A stretch of DNA of 64,000 nt from Argopecten irradians. Its lineage: Eukaryota > Mollusca > Bivalvia > Pectinida > Pectinidae. Positions within the stretch are counted from its first letter, which is position 1. Every line of letters begins with the position of its first letter. The position numbers and the translations under genes were made by a program. The stretch is from assembly GCF_041381155.1 (NCBI RefSeq), contig NC_091134.1:12278008-12342007 (forward strand), in the 5' to 3' direction. Shown one piece after another: positions 46,324-58,400 of this stretch. Below the pieces are notes generated by a model, which was not told where the DNA came from, did no database searches, and worked only from the letters and a program-made list of their open reading frames with translations.

Positions 46324-49300
46324 TTATACACACATCATTGCCCTCCGTCTATTTCGTCTCTCCGTATTGCGTTGTTCTGCTGTCTTCTTTGAGGGTTTTC
46401 CATTGTTGTCCGATTGCTGATTGTCTACACTAACTAAAGCTATGTTTCTCTTGATACAGGATGGAGCATCTTCTTTACTTTTGCAATGTGTCATACGAAC
46501 GTGAGTTAGTGCATTGTTTTCTGTACGCATTTTCAATTCACAAATCAAGCATGTATATGAAGTCACTTCTTTGGTTTTCAGGAAACTGAGCAGCTCTTCT
46601 TGAACACTTGTGTTCATTCCTTTTGGAGTGATAAGATTTACAATTTTTTTTGAAAATTTTTCTTCAATTTCTTCATCATTACAGAGATTGTGTTCCGTCC
46701 TGACATGGTTTCGTATGTCTGTCTCTGAGTACTCCACAGCTTCACATTGTTTACATGACCATATCTCTGGGTTGACAGAATATTGTTTCGTTTTAGCCTT
46801 CCTCTTCCTTTCAGCCATTTTCTTGGCTTTGTGAAGAGGTATGACACGTTTTTCTTTTTCCATTTTTTTAGCTGGTAGTTCCTGTAAGTTACATGCATTC
46901 AGAAATGTCAGTTTTTTCTGTGAGCCGTTGCTGTTCTTATTTTGGCGTAACGCAGATCTTTTACCGAAGATAGATTTCTCTTTCATTGATGAAGAATATT
47001 TTTTTCCTAAGATAGACTTCTCTCTTTCTTTCTTCCTCCCAACAACCACCACCCTTCTATCTATAGCACCCGATCTGATTCTAGTTGTCATTCTTTGTCC
47101 TAACATGTGATCCAGAGGATTGGTTACAGTGGAAGACTTTTTCTCTGAGGTATTGTGATGGCCATCCTTATCAGGGACATAATCTTCATCCATGTCGTCC
47201 GAAAAGTCTTCATTTTCACTTTCTGAATCATTAGGAACATCTGAGAGGTGATCAATTTCCACATGTTTCTGTCCGAGAACTCTTGGGCTTCCAGCATGAT
47301 ATGAATGATCACTAGTGATGTCTCCAGTGTCAGGGAATCTTGTATTACTTGAATCTTCATTTATCAACGTCTCTCTGCCCTCATTGATATCTTGTCCCAT
47401 ATTATCTCTATTCTCTTCTCGTTTTACAAGCTGTCTATGAAAAAGCAAACTGTTTTCATGAAGCTCAGAAGAAGTTTTGGAAGTTTCAGTTTGGCCTCCC
47501 CTTGACAGCTTAGATGGTCTTCCTCTTCCACGTTTAGGTGTTGTAGAAATACTGGTTTTCTCTGCGGTACTAGGTGTTTCTGAAGATGGCCTCTCTATAG
47601 ACAATTTCCTTGGTCGACCTCTCCCATGTTTTACGCTGTCTGCACTACTCACTTTTATCTCAATTTTAGCTGCTCCCGAAGCTGGTGCTTGAATAAGATA
47701 CATCCTTGGTCGTCCTCTTCCACGTTTTTCACTTGTTCCACTTATCACCTTCTGAACATGTTTAGATGTTTCAGGAGATGATGGGTCTGGAGAGTATTTC
47801 TTTGGTCTACCCCTACCTCTTTTCTCGCTTGTCTTCTCACTCACGTCGCCAGTCTTCCTAGACATTTCATCAGCTGGACTACAAGTGGGATATTTTCTTG
47901 GTCGCCCTCTTCCTTGCTTTCCCTTTGTGCCCTCATCAGTCAAATCATTAATACTACTAGATACCCCAGGAGAAGTTGGATTTATTGTGCTTTGTGTCTG
48001 ACTTGGTGTCAGTTTTCCTAATTTGTCTTGACTCGCTTGTAATTTGCAATCATTGGTAGTCACCTTCTTAACTTTTTCTGGAACTGTATTTTCTGTGTTC
48101 AGTAGTTTCCGCTTGGTGTATTCCCGTCCTGACCTTGTCTGCGTCACCGTAATCTGAGTCATTGTTGATGCATTCTTTGTTCCACTCTCAGAACCTGTAA
48201 AACAATACATTTCTGTAAGATTGGTGCAAATTGGACTGTACATTTTTATTGTGTCAATGAGTAATTATTAAAGGTGCATAAATGTAACTGAAAAGACTTT
48301 TAATTTGTGCAATGTAACTTTAAGATGAGATTGATGATTTTGTAGAATCCCAAAAGTTACTGGCTTATTGTAAATAGAACACTTATCATAAGTTCCTGAA
48401 CAATTTTGAAATATTTGGGGGAGGGAGCATGACAATATGCCATGAGGCAAAATAGCGCAATTAACTTTGATTCTTAACATAAATCAAAGTAATATGTGCC
48501 GTAATTTTCACACTCACAAATCGAGAAGAGCTTTTCATATGTTATTCACCATCAAAAGTTACCACGATTTTGAGAATTACACTACTTAAAATGCCTAGGT
48601 TTTGATTTTACAAAGTCAATTATATTTAAGCTTTTGAAATGAGTATGAATGGTTAGATCAGGAGGTCAAGTTAACATTTTCACAGTGTTCTAAGCAATTT
48701 AAAGTGACTTATGCAAATATGTTTTCATTCTGTACAGTACAAGTTTATAGTGTTGTAACCAATGTTTATAAGGCATCATATATACATGTTTACCTATGCC
48801 TTTGAATGATTTCCAAAGTTTTTTTCAGGTTATTGATATAGATTGATGTTCTGATTTTTTTCATGTGTTATTGAAAATATTTGAATTTGTGTTTCCAAAA
48901 CATAGCGAGCCTTTTATAAGCATCTATGGAAACCAATTTATTTTCCCCTGCATTAAAATTTTGAATATATTTCACAGGTACAATGAGTCACAACAAAATG
49001 TTTTGGTTTCATTAGCTTAATGCCCTATTGACAACCAGGGTCATGTAAAGATGTGCCAGGTTTGTTGGTGGAGGAAAGCTGGAGTACCATGAGAAAAACC
49101 ACTGTCGATACCTGGCAACTGCCCCACAAGGGATTCCAATTTTATTTGATGAATTAGACCTTGAATGATGGTCAAGGTCATTAATTTGAATGAACTTGGT
49201 AGCTCTTCATCCCAGCATGTCACAGGCCCAATATCAGATCTCTAGGCCTCTTGTAATTCATGAGAAGTTGTTTAAAGATTTTAGCCTATTTAACTCCTGT

Positions 49301-51256
49301 GACCTTGAATGAAAGTCAAGGTCATTTATTTGAACAAACTTGATAGCCCTTCATGCCAGCATGTCACAGGCCGAAAATAAGAACCCTGGGCCTTTTGGTT
49401 CTTGAGCAGAAGTCATGTAAAGATTTTAGTCTTCTTGACCGCTGTGATGACCTTGAATGAAGTTCAGTCTCATTCATTTGAACAAACTTTGTAGCCCTAT
49501 ATTCCAGCATGCTACATGTCTAATATGAGAACCCTAGCTTGGGCCCATCAGTTATTAAAAAGAAGTCGTTTGAATGAAAAGTTTACAGACGACATACAGC
49601 GCATGACGATGGACTAAGCATGATGACTATAAATAAAAGGCAATATTCATATATATTAGGTAGTCACTTCTAACCCTATCCTTGATAATACAAGGGCTAC
49701 ATACAGTATCCACCCCTGGACTATATCTCATAATAAAACAGCTGGAGGCTACAGATCAAAGACACAGGTAATGTGGTCCTCTGCTGTACATCAAAAGAAT
49801 GAAATAATGCATGGTACACAGTGGTTGATTGTGTGGCTTTGAAGATAGATGTCATTCTCTCTGTAATTTTCAAAGGAAGTTGCTGCAGGCCTGTGATTGG
49901 TCAGGTATTTTTGCCTCCAAGTTTACTATGAGATTGTCCAGGGGTGGATATAACTTCAGTAGTATATGTATAGCAAACCCTTGAAAATTTAGGATGTTGT
50001 AAACCTAGCTATATTACTACTGTCAAGTATGTGTAAGGGCTATAGTCATACAAATAACATTGCAATCTAATAGATCATGTACCTTTATCGTTTCCAGTTA
50101 TGTTAGGAGGGGTACTGGTTTCTCTTTCAGAAATCTGCTCAGTCTCAGCATCAGAGTCCAACTCCTGCTTTGTTGGTGTCTGTTTTGCCAAAAATTGTAC
50201 AAAATTTTCTGCCTCAGCTGCTTCCTGTTTCTTCCGTACAAGATTGTCCATGGCATGGTAGCATCTACAATATCAAACATGAATTTTCATGATCAAAATA
50301 TTTTTGAAAAGATGAAAGGCAACTGAATATATATATATTTATGTACCTTTAATTTACCTCACATGAAAGCTGCTACCATACCGCAACTATAACTGATATA
50401 ATAAGTTATCAAATTAGGTTATCAAATTTACCTTCACCCAACATATATAAGCCAATGATTTTCTTTTGTCAATTTGTACAACTTTGGACTTACATTTATG
50501 TGACACATACATGTAAAAAAATCAGCAATGCAATCTGAATAAAATAATATCTTACACAACATGCACTCGTAACTAGTTTTGTAGCTAGAATGTAAGATCT
50601 GGTGTAATATTAGATTGTCAGCTTAAGTCCAAGGGTTACCTCCCTTCTATTACTCTGTATAAACTGTAAATGTACGTGTATGCAATGAACTAAATGGTTA
50701 CTAGATTCAATTTAAGCATCCTTAGGGTGTTAAACTAAATGGAAATTCATATTTTTCCTGAACCCTGAATTCGTTAACTGAATATAATCATTAATTGGCA
50801 CAACAATATTCTACATTTGGTTAAATAAGCAATTTAATAATTGAAAAATTAAGTCCTAAAAATTAAAAATAAATAAATAGATAAATAAGTATCAGTGGAG
50901 TTGACTGTCACAGCATGCCACAAGAAGTAATGGTAAATATTTGTTTTCATTATATCCTTTCAGTGAATGGTTCTAATAATGGTATGCACTAAACCTTCTT
51001 GTATTTATTCTATCAATTAAATTTTGTGGGTGTGGTTGTTAAAGAAATTGAAATTAAGACAATTCAGAAATATATACCTTGCACAGATGAAGCCGGATGA
51101 AGAATCAAACTCCTGTGCTCTAGCTGGAACATGTTCCTTGAGTATGCTTCTAATAGTAGCAATTCGGATCCAGGACCTAAGAGAGTACCATTTTGTAGAA
51201 TGTCCATCACAGAGTATACAGGCTTGTGCTGCACTCTCGTCGTCAGCCTCCTCCAT
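46324..51256 (-). CDS. ZAD-like/AT-hook zinc-finger protein (5' part of the same frame)
   Basis: Exons 51256-51078 (ATG MEEADDESAAQACILCDG), 50264-50083 and 48194-46324 join in phase to 743 codons ending in TAA. Exons 1-2 form a treble-clef-like domain: C-ILC in exon 1, C-ARC split across the joint (FICA-R-CYHAMDNLVRKK), then a charged helix. This resembles the ZAD dimerisation domain. Exon 3 has five AT-hooks with cores GRGRP at exact 32-residue spacing (about residues 215-345), acidic linkers, basic stretches, and two fingers (WSCKQC near 599, YTCLIC near 667). It ends RNRRRAMMCV-TAA. The in-frame continuation with more fingers begins six codons later. A mature two-part protein would be about 2113 residues. 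ATG 51256 is chosen because it opens the domain and no acceptor lies just upstream. Confidence 0.88.
48250..49010. other. Intron of the zinc-finger gene, no internal feature
   Basis: AT-rich intron between the exons at 48194 and 50083; nothing recognised until the SINE piece at 49,019. Confidence 0.5.
49019..49140 (-). mobile_element. tRNA-like SINE, inverted copy
   Basis: Read on the minus strand: 'gaatcccttgtggggcagtt', 'ggtactccagctttcctcc', 'ctggttgtcaatagggc'. Same family as 28,108-28,290, inserted in an intron of the zinc-finger gene next to the 143-bp tandem repeat. Confidence 0.65.
49140..49580. repeat. 143-bp tandem repeat with CAAGGTCA motifs, second cluster
   Basis: Three units with 'caaggtcattaatttgaatg' or variants at about 49,174, 49,317 and 49,457, each followed by 'tagcccttcatgccagcatg' and 'acaggcc'. 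Same family as 31,430-32,190. Confidence 0.65.
49678..49995. mobile_element. MITE, second copy of the 40,777 family
   Basis: Inverted ends contain 'tatccacccctggacta' and 'tctcataa' at left and the complement at right ('atgagattgtccaggggtgg'). It lies in intron 2 of the zinc-finger gene. Confidence 0.7.
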
Positions 51257-51386
51257 TGTTAGGTAGTGGACTCCATTGTTGAGTAATTAATTCTGTAATA
51301 TTCAATTAAAATCATGAAGTTTTATTTTAAATCAACCTGTCTGGGTGTTGTTTTTTTCTTTTCTTCATTTGTTAATCTGGATAATA

Positions 51387-51512
51387 AAGCCTGGGCCCGG
51401 CACAATAAAACTATTCTCAGTCAGATTTTTTACTCAAGTATATGATTTTACATAGGCTTGAGTAAGCAATCTGTCTAAGAAAGTTTTATGGTGCCAGGCC
51501 CCGGTTTCTTTA
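51387..51512. mobile_element. Foldback MITE upstream of the zinc-finger gene
   Basis: 'gggcccggcacaataaaact' through 'ttactcaag' mirrored by 'cttgagtaa' through 'agttttatggtgccaggccc'. It starts about 130 bp upstream of the zinc-finger ATG, so it may overlap the promoter or 5'UTR. Confidence 0.7.
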
Positions 51513-51714
51513 TATTGCTACCTTTTGTCTATAATATTTTTAAATTTGTTGATAATCTAGTGATATCAAACCAATTGTTGATTTACTTATCAATCTGCAA
51601 GTTGTTGTTTTTTTTTGGCAAAGCCATTTGAAGGGGAATTTGGTCAACTTTTTATGTTTCAATGGTTGAGTACTTTTTAATCAAAACTTTTACAATCAGT
51701 TTTATAGATAAAAT

Positions 51715-51930
51715 ATTTTCAAAGAGGAGAAAATGTAGCGCCCTTGAAGACATACAAGACCCTTATACCACCAACATTGATAGTTTTGTTTGGCACTAAT
51801 ATAGGCAGTTTGTGACAGTCGGGGAGAAAATATAGCCACCAAATGGGATTCGAACCAGGGGCATCCGAACAAAGCCTGATGCTCTCCTGATAGAGGTACT
51901 TGGTCACCAATAATTGACCAGCGCAAAGTT
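51715..51930 (-). mobile_element. tRNA-derived SINE
   Basis: On the minus strand a tRNA-like head with B box 'ggttcgaatccc', then 'ctatattttctccccgactg' and '...ctacattttctcctctt'. Same composite family as 52,440-52,930. Confidence 0.65.
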
Positions 51931-52103
51931 AACCCAATACATTAGCATCAGCATCAACTGCTCAAAAAAAAAAAAAGTCAAAATTTATCTTAATCAAATT
52001 TAATTAAAATCATCTGCTGATGACTTAATTAAATGTTGCCTGATAATCATTAGAAGGATACCAAAACTTCAAAATTAAGGATGCTGATTAGTTTATGCCA
52101 ATA

Positions 52104-52288
52104 CAGGGGTTTCCAGATTCCAAAAGAGCATGGGTGAAGTATAATTTACCATCAATTTTTTTCACCTTTCAGTGATTGTGACGTCACAAATATCGCATCA
52201 ATTGACGTTATCATAATTATCTGATGGTGGGACTAATCGAATGTAAATTGTGCTTTACCCAAGTCGTTTTAGAATCTCGAAACCCCTG
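52104..52288. mobile_element. MITE with TA duplication
   Basis: caggggtttccagattc at left and gaatctcgaaacccctg at right, each flanked by TA; inverted homology extends about 48 bp. Confidence 0.75.
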
Positions 52289-52439
52289 TATTTAAAGGTC
52301 TTCTGATCATGTGTATATGATTGGCCACATCATCACTTGAAAGGATGGGAGAACAATAAGTATCTATATGTAGCAGCTGGTCAAATGGTAGCATATAGTG
52401 ATACGATAGACATAAACTTCTAGCTTTGCACTTGGGAGA

Positions 52440-52930
52440 ATTTCTCTTTAGCTCAGTTGTAAGAACAGCAATTCAGTAAGTCCGAAGGTGAAGTTGTACG
52501 TTATAGCGTGGCTTGTGGCACACTACTCAGTCTCTTGCCCTGTGTCACTGCTGTAGCAGGATTGGACTAAAACGATCATCGGGGATCGGGTAACTCATAT
52601 GGTAGACTAAAGCATTCAGCATCATTATGTTAACTCGAAGGTCCCGGGTTTAAATCCCTGTCTTACCGCTACTTGATCTCCTTTCCTGGTACAAAATTGA
52701 TGCTAAACTAAAATATACACACAGTGGTGGTTTAAGGGTATTGTATGTCTTCGAGAGCAAAGACTTTGCAAAAGAAGTGAGGAGTATAGCAGGTTTGGCA
52801 TGGGTCAATCAGCAGCAGTAGAGCATTCTGCTGGTGTTCAGAGGTTCTTGATTCTAAACTGGTCTGGCCGCTACATTTTCTCCTCTCCTGTTACGCTGCT
52901 ATCGAAATTACTGCAAACTGAGAATTTAGA
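52440..52930 (+). mobile_element. Composite of tRNA-like SINE heads
   Basis: Three tRNA-like pieces in a row: 'ttagctcagttgtaagaaca', then 'ggtcccgggtttaaatccct' with 'ctacttgatctcctttcctg', then 'tagagcattctgctggtg' with 'gctacattttctcctctcct'. Anticodon-arm geometry is not that of a working tRNA. Confidence 0.6.
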
Positions 52931-52999
52931 AGTGAGATGGATTTGTCACTGCCTCTTTACACTACTAAACATCACGCAAGAGCCTATGAACCCGGAATG

Positions 53000-54337
53000 A
53001 AAACCAATTTCTCAAAAAATGCTTGTCTTATCAAGCCAAAAGAAACACCAATGTAAAGCTTAATAAATTTCCCAATGTCTACGTACTCCTTGTTTTAAGA
53101 ACGGAAGATTTAGAAGAAATTTTGTAAATTTTCATTGAAAAAAAAATCTCATGAAATGACTGTCCACTTAAGAAAGTAAAGACGGTAAGCCTCGCACCCA
53201 CAAGCTGAGGTTGCGTCATCAGATATCAATGGAAATCAATCCTCGCCCAACGTCATGGTCAGCTCTGCTAATTTTGCATTTTTTATTTTGCTAAAATAAA
53301 ATTAATCATTTTAGTATTTTTTGCGAAGCAATTTTTTTTACTGAAGAAAGAAAATATATCTGTAATCTCTTTTATTTAGTTCATTCTAAATACCTGAGCT
53401 ATCAAATCCATATGATTCGACAAGATGGATTTTAAGTGCACTGAAAAAATAATGGCATGGTTAATGTTATGGCCTTCAGAAATAGGGATGATTATGAAAA
53501 TATCATGAGCTTTTATTATGATCTTTACAGTTTACTTTTAGCAATTAAAAGCATTGCAATTTTTTCCATACGCGCTATATCATTCATATATTTAGTAATT
53601 TTTAAAGGACAAAAAAGTGACTTTGTCGGGGTCTTGGTTCACGTGCGTTCTACTAAAACATTTTTCTTTTGCTAAATAAAGAAAAAAGAAAGGTTTTAGC
53701 AACTTTTGCTAAGGTGTTTTCTGATCTAGAGTTACCAGTGGTCAGTACACAAACACATGCAATGTATCATCGTCCAAACACCCCTGGGTAAGACTAATCT
53801 TACTCATCTACGTCCTTGTCCAAAGCACACCACGTCTCATGATCAAAAAGTGAATGTCCCACGAAAATGTGGAAATCATATTACAGCAAACATCTCTCTG
53901 TAAGTCACAGTCATCTTTATATAGTAGCATGCAGTTTTGGGGGCGAAATGGTTTGCTGGTCTGATGCAATACACAAATGTAAACTAATTTTATGGGACGA
54001 GAAGGTTTGGGTCGAAACATCATCACATGCCATCCTAAATAAAAATTCCGAGCATGCATTGTGTGTCCCTTGTTATTGTTTAATCGAACACGAATGGAAT
54101 GAAAATTATGATTATTCAACAACAAGCATATTGCCTTGTATGTCCGCACATAATAATATCTGGTTTTGAAAGAAAATTTAAACCTCTGAAAAAATAATTT
54201 TGATAAGTAATGATCGATTTTGTTCAAATTAAGCATCTAAAACAAAACCAACTGTTGTTAATGTTGATTTGATATCTTATGTTATTGAAATAATTACCAT
54301 TAGATTTGGATTATAGCATAGAAATCATTCAAAATGC
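53000..54337. other. Stretch with uncertain content upstream of the CEP15-like gene
   Basis: Two overlapping open frames lie on opposite strands at 53,808-54,236 (minus, 142 codons) and 53,867-54,169 (plus, 100 codons). Neither shows a domain I recognise or splice signals, so no gene is called. Confidence 0.4.
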
Positions 54338-55475
54338 TTTACGAAATCGACCCTGAACTCGTCGTCCATTTTCTTCCAAGTGTAGTTTTAGATCTCGCAA
54401 ACGTTTGTAAGTTGATGAGCAGTGTCTTCTTATACCAAGCGTTTGAGTGACACAGTACCGGACAAGGAACGAAAATTGTACCACTCTCCCGTAGGCGTTT
54501 CACAATGAGTTAGAAACGATTTATTCTTACATTTACCAAATAAATTATCATCTATAAATGAATTTTGTATTTTATGGACAATATCAAATATTTCTATATG
54601 CATTACGATAAAAATTATGTCCTAATATCAACGATTTTATTTCTAAAGATTTTCAAGTTGAAAACTTATCTCCCCTTGGAGAACTCTCCTTTTAGCGTCG
54701 TCGACAACAAACAGAAAACACCAGTCAGTGGAATGAAACGGCCATCAGATCCAAGATATGATGCGGCGGAAACGTACGATGATAAACTCGCAAAATGGAC
54801 ACGAACCGAACTTCAGCTCAGTCGACTTCACGAGGAGATGTAAATATAGCATTTTTGGGTTCTGCATAAACCTCTGAAAAAATTTTTGATCACTCGATCT
54901 GCACCTCACCTTTACGAAATCGACCCTGAACTCGTCGTCCATTTTCTTCCAAGTGTAGTTTTAGATCTCACAAACGTTTGTAAGTTGATGAGCAGTGTCT
55001 TCTTATTTCAAGCGTTTAAGTGACACAGTACCGGACAAGGAACGAAAATTGTACCACTCTCCCGTAGGCGTTTCACAATGAGTTAGAAACGATTTATTCT
55101 TACATTTACCAAATAAATTATTATCTATAAATGAATTTTGTATTTTATGGACAATATCAAATATTTCTATATGCATTACGGTGAAAATTATGTCCTAATA
55201 TCAACGATTTTATTTCTAAAGATTTTCAAGTTGAAAACTTATCTCCCCTTGGAGAACTCTCCTTTTAGCGTCGTCGACAACAAACAGAAAACACCAGTCA
55301 GTGGAATGAAACGGCCATCAGATCCAAGATATGATGCGGCGGAAACGTACGATGATAAACTCGCAAAATGGACACGAACCGAACTTCAGCTCAGTCGACT
55401 TCACGAGGAGATGTAAATATAGCATTTTTGGGTTCTGCAAGAAGTTTTTGATCACTCGATCTGCACCTCACCTTA
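54338..55475. repeat. Tandem duplication of 573 bp including a coding first exon
   Basis: Copy A is about 54,338-54,910 and copy B about 54,911-55,475. They differ by only a few substitutions and a 10-base indel near the end ('ctgcataaacctctgaaaaa' against 'ctgcaagaag'). Both contain the CEP15-like exon with the same ATG and donor. Confidence 0.95.
54733..54839 (+). CDS. CEP15-like first coding exon, copy A
   Basis: ATG 54733, 35 codons plus two bases (MKRPSDPRYDAAETYDDK...), then donor gtaaat at 54,840. The protein is identical to copy B. It could serve as an alternative first exon spliced to 62,833, be skipped, or be an assembly duplicate. Confidence 0.6.
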
Positions 55476-58400
55476 ACATAAGGCTTTGCTTGTGGTTTTA
55501 CTGTTTCCATTTGAACTCATCTTTGATGATATTGTGTGAAAATGTAGAAAAGACATCCCAACAAAATTACAAAATAAAAATATAACGACAATATGTGAGG
55601 TTAAAACCACAGGGGTTTGACGTTCTGTCAATAATAGTAAATATACCTAGCTAGGCCTATACTGTATATAATTGACCGAACGTCGAACTTCTGTGATTGT
55701 TACATGTAATTCTTCTAATTCTATTTCTACCGGTTATCGACCTACTTCAGCATGGTGAAGATTATGTCGAGTGGTTGTGGAGCATGAAATATGGGAGTTG
55801 GTAATTAATATTTGTGTTTTGAGATTGCGGATTTCGAATGAGCTAGGGTACAGTTTCAGAAGATATAATTTGTGTAGGAAGGTGGTTCCCTTCTTTTATT
55901 GTTCTTGGGGAAAAAAGATTCTTTTCTGGAAGTTGTTCTGCATAATGTTGATTCGAATGATAAGTGGTGGTTGTGTCTTGTGGGTCTTTTGATTGGAATG
56001 AGGTGCTTTGTTGTAATAGCTAGTAACCTTCTGGTGGATGATCTTAAACATCATGGTCGTTCTCGCGTCTTTACGGCGATCTTCGAGACTTCGCCAGTTT
56101 AGTACTTCCAACATACCTCCGAGACTAGATGTGTTATGGAAGCGGTTGGAGACAGCTCAGCACTGAACCATTTTTACCTTATCTATATCTTTCTTTAAAT
56201 AGGGGTCCCATACTGCGCTAGCATATTCAACCTGAGGGCGGACCAGGGACTTAGGGCAGGGACGATACACTGATGCATCGGTGAATCGCGGTATACACTT
56301 CAATACGATACAAGTATCGATCCACAGAAGCAAATTACGATACGGTATCGCAGCTATATTGTTGTGAAAAACAAAGAGCAATCCTATATTGTCACTTCAA
56401 AATATATTAACTAATCTTTTTTTTAATAGAATAACTGTAAACAAACACCGAAAGATCGAAATTCTGAAAGTGAAAGTAGTTGTGAGTCTCGTTTCCGGGA
56501 ATACGAGCACTGTGTTAAGATAGCGTTTTAATGGTCGTTTCGCGATGACTGTAAACATGGTTAGCCAATCAAATATGAGATTACATAATCAGTGCGGCAT
56601 ATGTTAAAAAAGCATGGCTGACACGGACTAGTGAGACGGCAAGCACTGTCGGTGACATAAAGTAACCGCTACCAGGAGTGCTCTATTGTTACTGTCCTGA
56701 CACTGTGGACACACTTATTTTCCTAAAGAAGAATCTGTAATCTGTGACAATATAGAACTCTCTATGTTAAAATTAATTAGTTGGGTTTTTTTAATCGCAC
56801 CCATTGAAGTGGTTCATTGCTTTGACAATACCATTTATATAAATAAAGTATCGTGATATGTATCTGATCGTAGGTGAGGTATCGTGATATGTATCGGATC
56901 GTGTAATCTCTGTATCGTCCCAGCAAAGAAAAGGCGTATAAAGGACTTATAGGCCTTTTCTTTGATGGAACATGACGATACTTTGAGGTTCAACCTCAGG
57001 AGGCCAAGGAATAAATATGTTGTTAATATGGGTGTCCCATTTTAGATCTGAATTAATGGTGACACCCAAGTATTTCACCTCAGTTCTAGTTCTTGACCAT
57101 GAAGTACATATGGGTTGATGGTGGTTTAATTGGGGTTTTTACTTTTTAGGGACAGTGAGGACTTGGCATTTCCCAGGATGGAAAGCCATTTTCCATTTTC
57201 TCTCCTATTGTAGGGCGTTAGAATTGTACATGCTGCCCCTATTGCATGATCGTAAAAGGCGACTAAATTTAAGATCTTATCTTTTCTCTTCTTCCTAACT
57301 GACTTGATATTTCCTAATGCCTCCCTTGGCACCGCCTCAGTTCTGACCTTGAGTTGAGCGTTCGCCCCTGTGAGGAAGGCTCTGGGTTTTGTCCCCAGGC
57401 TGAGACCCTCCAAAGTCTATAAAAGTGGTAGTTTCTGCTCCTGCTTAGCGCTCAGCATACAGGGAGTGAGACGTTGTCAGTATTATGTGACCCGGTGGGG
57501 TGTGCTGCTTGGTGTCTTTGGCGGCATGTTTCAGTGAAATAGCACTATAAAAAGGACAACAGTTCCACTATACAAGTAGACAAGCAAACAATCTCCAATT
57601 AGGCCAAATTGCTGAGGTCTCTTTGCAAGTATGTGGCATCCTCTGTGGATGCAACTGCTAAATACATAATGGTATCATCTGCAAAGAGCCTAATGGAGGA
57701 AGAGATGCCATCTACAATGTCATTGATATAATAAAGAAAAAGACTCGGACTGAGGACCTAGCTCTGGTTGACCCCGGATCTTACTCGGACAGATTCTTTT
57801 ACTATTCACAGAGACATTTAGAATTGATTTCACAATTTTCATCAGGGTGATGAAAAAATGCTGTTTCCAAACAGTGTGAATTAATCTGCATAGTGTATTT
57901 TCATAAAATTTTGCAAACAAAATTTATTTCTTAACCCGATGAAGTAAAAAAATAGTGACATCAATGCTTATAATTAATTTTCCAAACTACTTAATGAAAT
58001 AAAACACATATAAATGGACGATTGCATTTAATTTCCAATGGATTATTTTTCAAAATCGATATGCAACATCAATTGTCTCTATTGTGACATCATGATTACA
58101 AAATTAAAGTATGTTGGATTTATGCATCAGTCTCGGATTTATCTATCTTTATCTATATATGATACGTTGTAGAACCCGTTTCTATTTTAACACAACGGTA
58201 GAGAGAGGATCTTACAGGGCATGTTTAAAAGCCTCCAATGTTGGGGCACATACTACCTTATCCTCTGAGTGGTTCCAGTCAATGACTGTACACACAAAGA
58301 AGGAATTCCTGTATTGCTCACAGTTGTGTGTCGGTACCATGAGGCCGGGGTTTTGAATTTCTGGTGACATTTTTTTCAACAATATTTGTGGTGATGTGAT

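Larger units (their letters stand above)
55890..57800 (-). mobile_element. LINE (non-LTR retrotransposon) relic, interrupted by two insertions
   Basis: Minus-strand frames in order: INDIVDGISSSIRLFADDT (the reverse transcriptase F-A-D-D motif, near 57,690), LQRDLSNLA, then after an insertion MAFHPGKCQVLTVPKK, TEVKYLGVTINSDLKWDTHI (near 57,060), IKEKAYKS, then after another insertion LVRPQVEYASAVWDPYLKKD (near 56,230) and MLEVLNWRSLEDRRKDARTT (near 56,100). This is the C-terminal half of a jockey/CR1-like reverse transcriptase ORF. Frames are broken throughout. Confidence 0.85.

Noticed and set aside
42580-48000. Many plus-strand open frames of 60-140 codons
   Set aside because: They are antisense to the long zinc-finger frames and show no independent features.
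51715-51930. tRNA gene
   Set aside because: A B box is present but the acceptor stem and anticodon arm do not pair and a SINE body follows.
53808-54236. 142-codon minus frame and 100-codon plus frame
   Set aside because: No recognisable domain, overlapping on opposite strands, AT-rich; coding status cannot be supported.
54890-54942. Minus-strand mini exon MDDEFRVDFVK with a gtgagg donor
   Set aside because: The donor is created by the junction of the two 573-bp copies and is absent from the first copy; no downstream exon was found.
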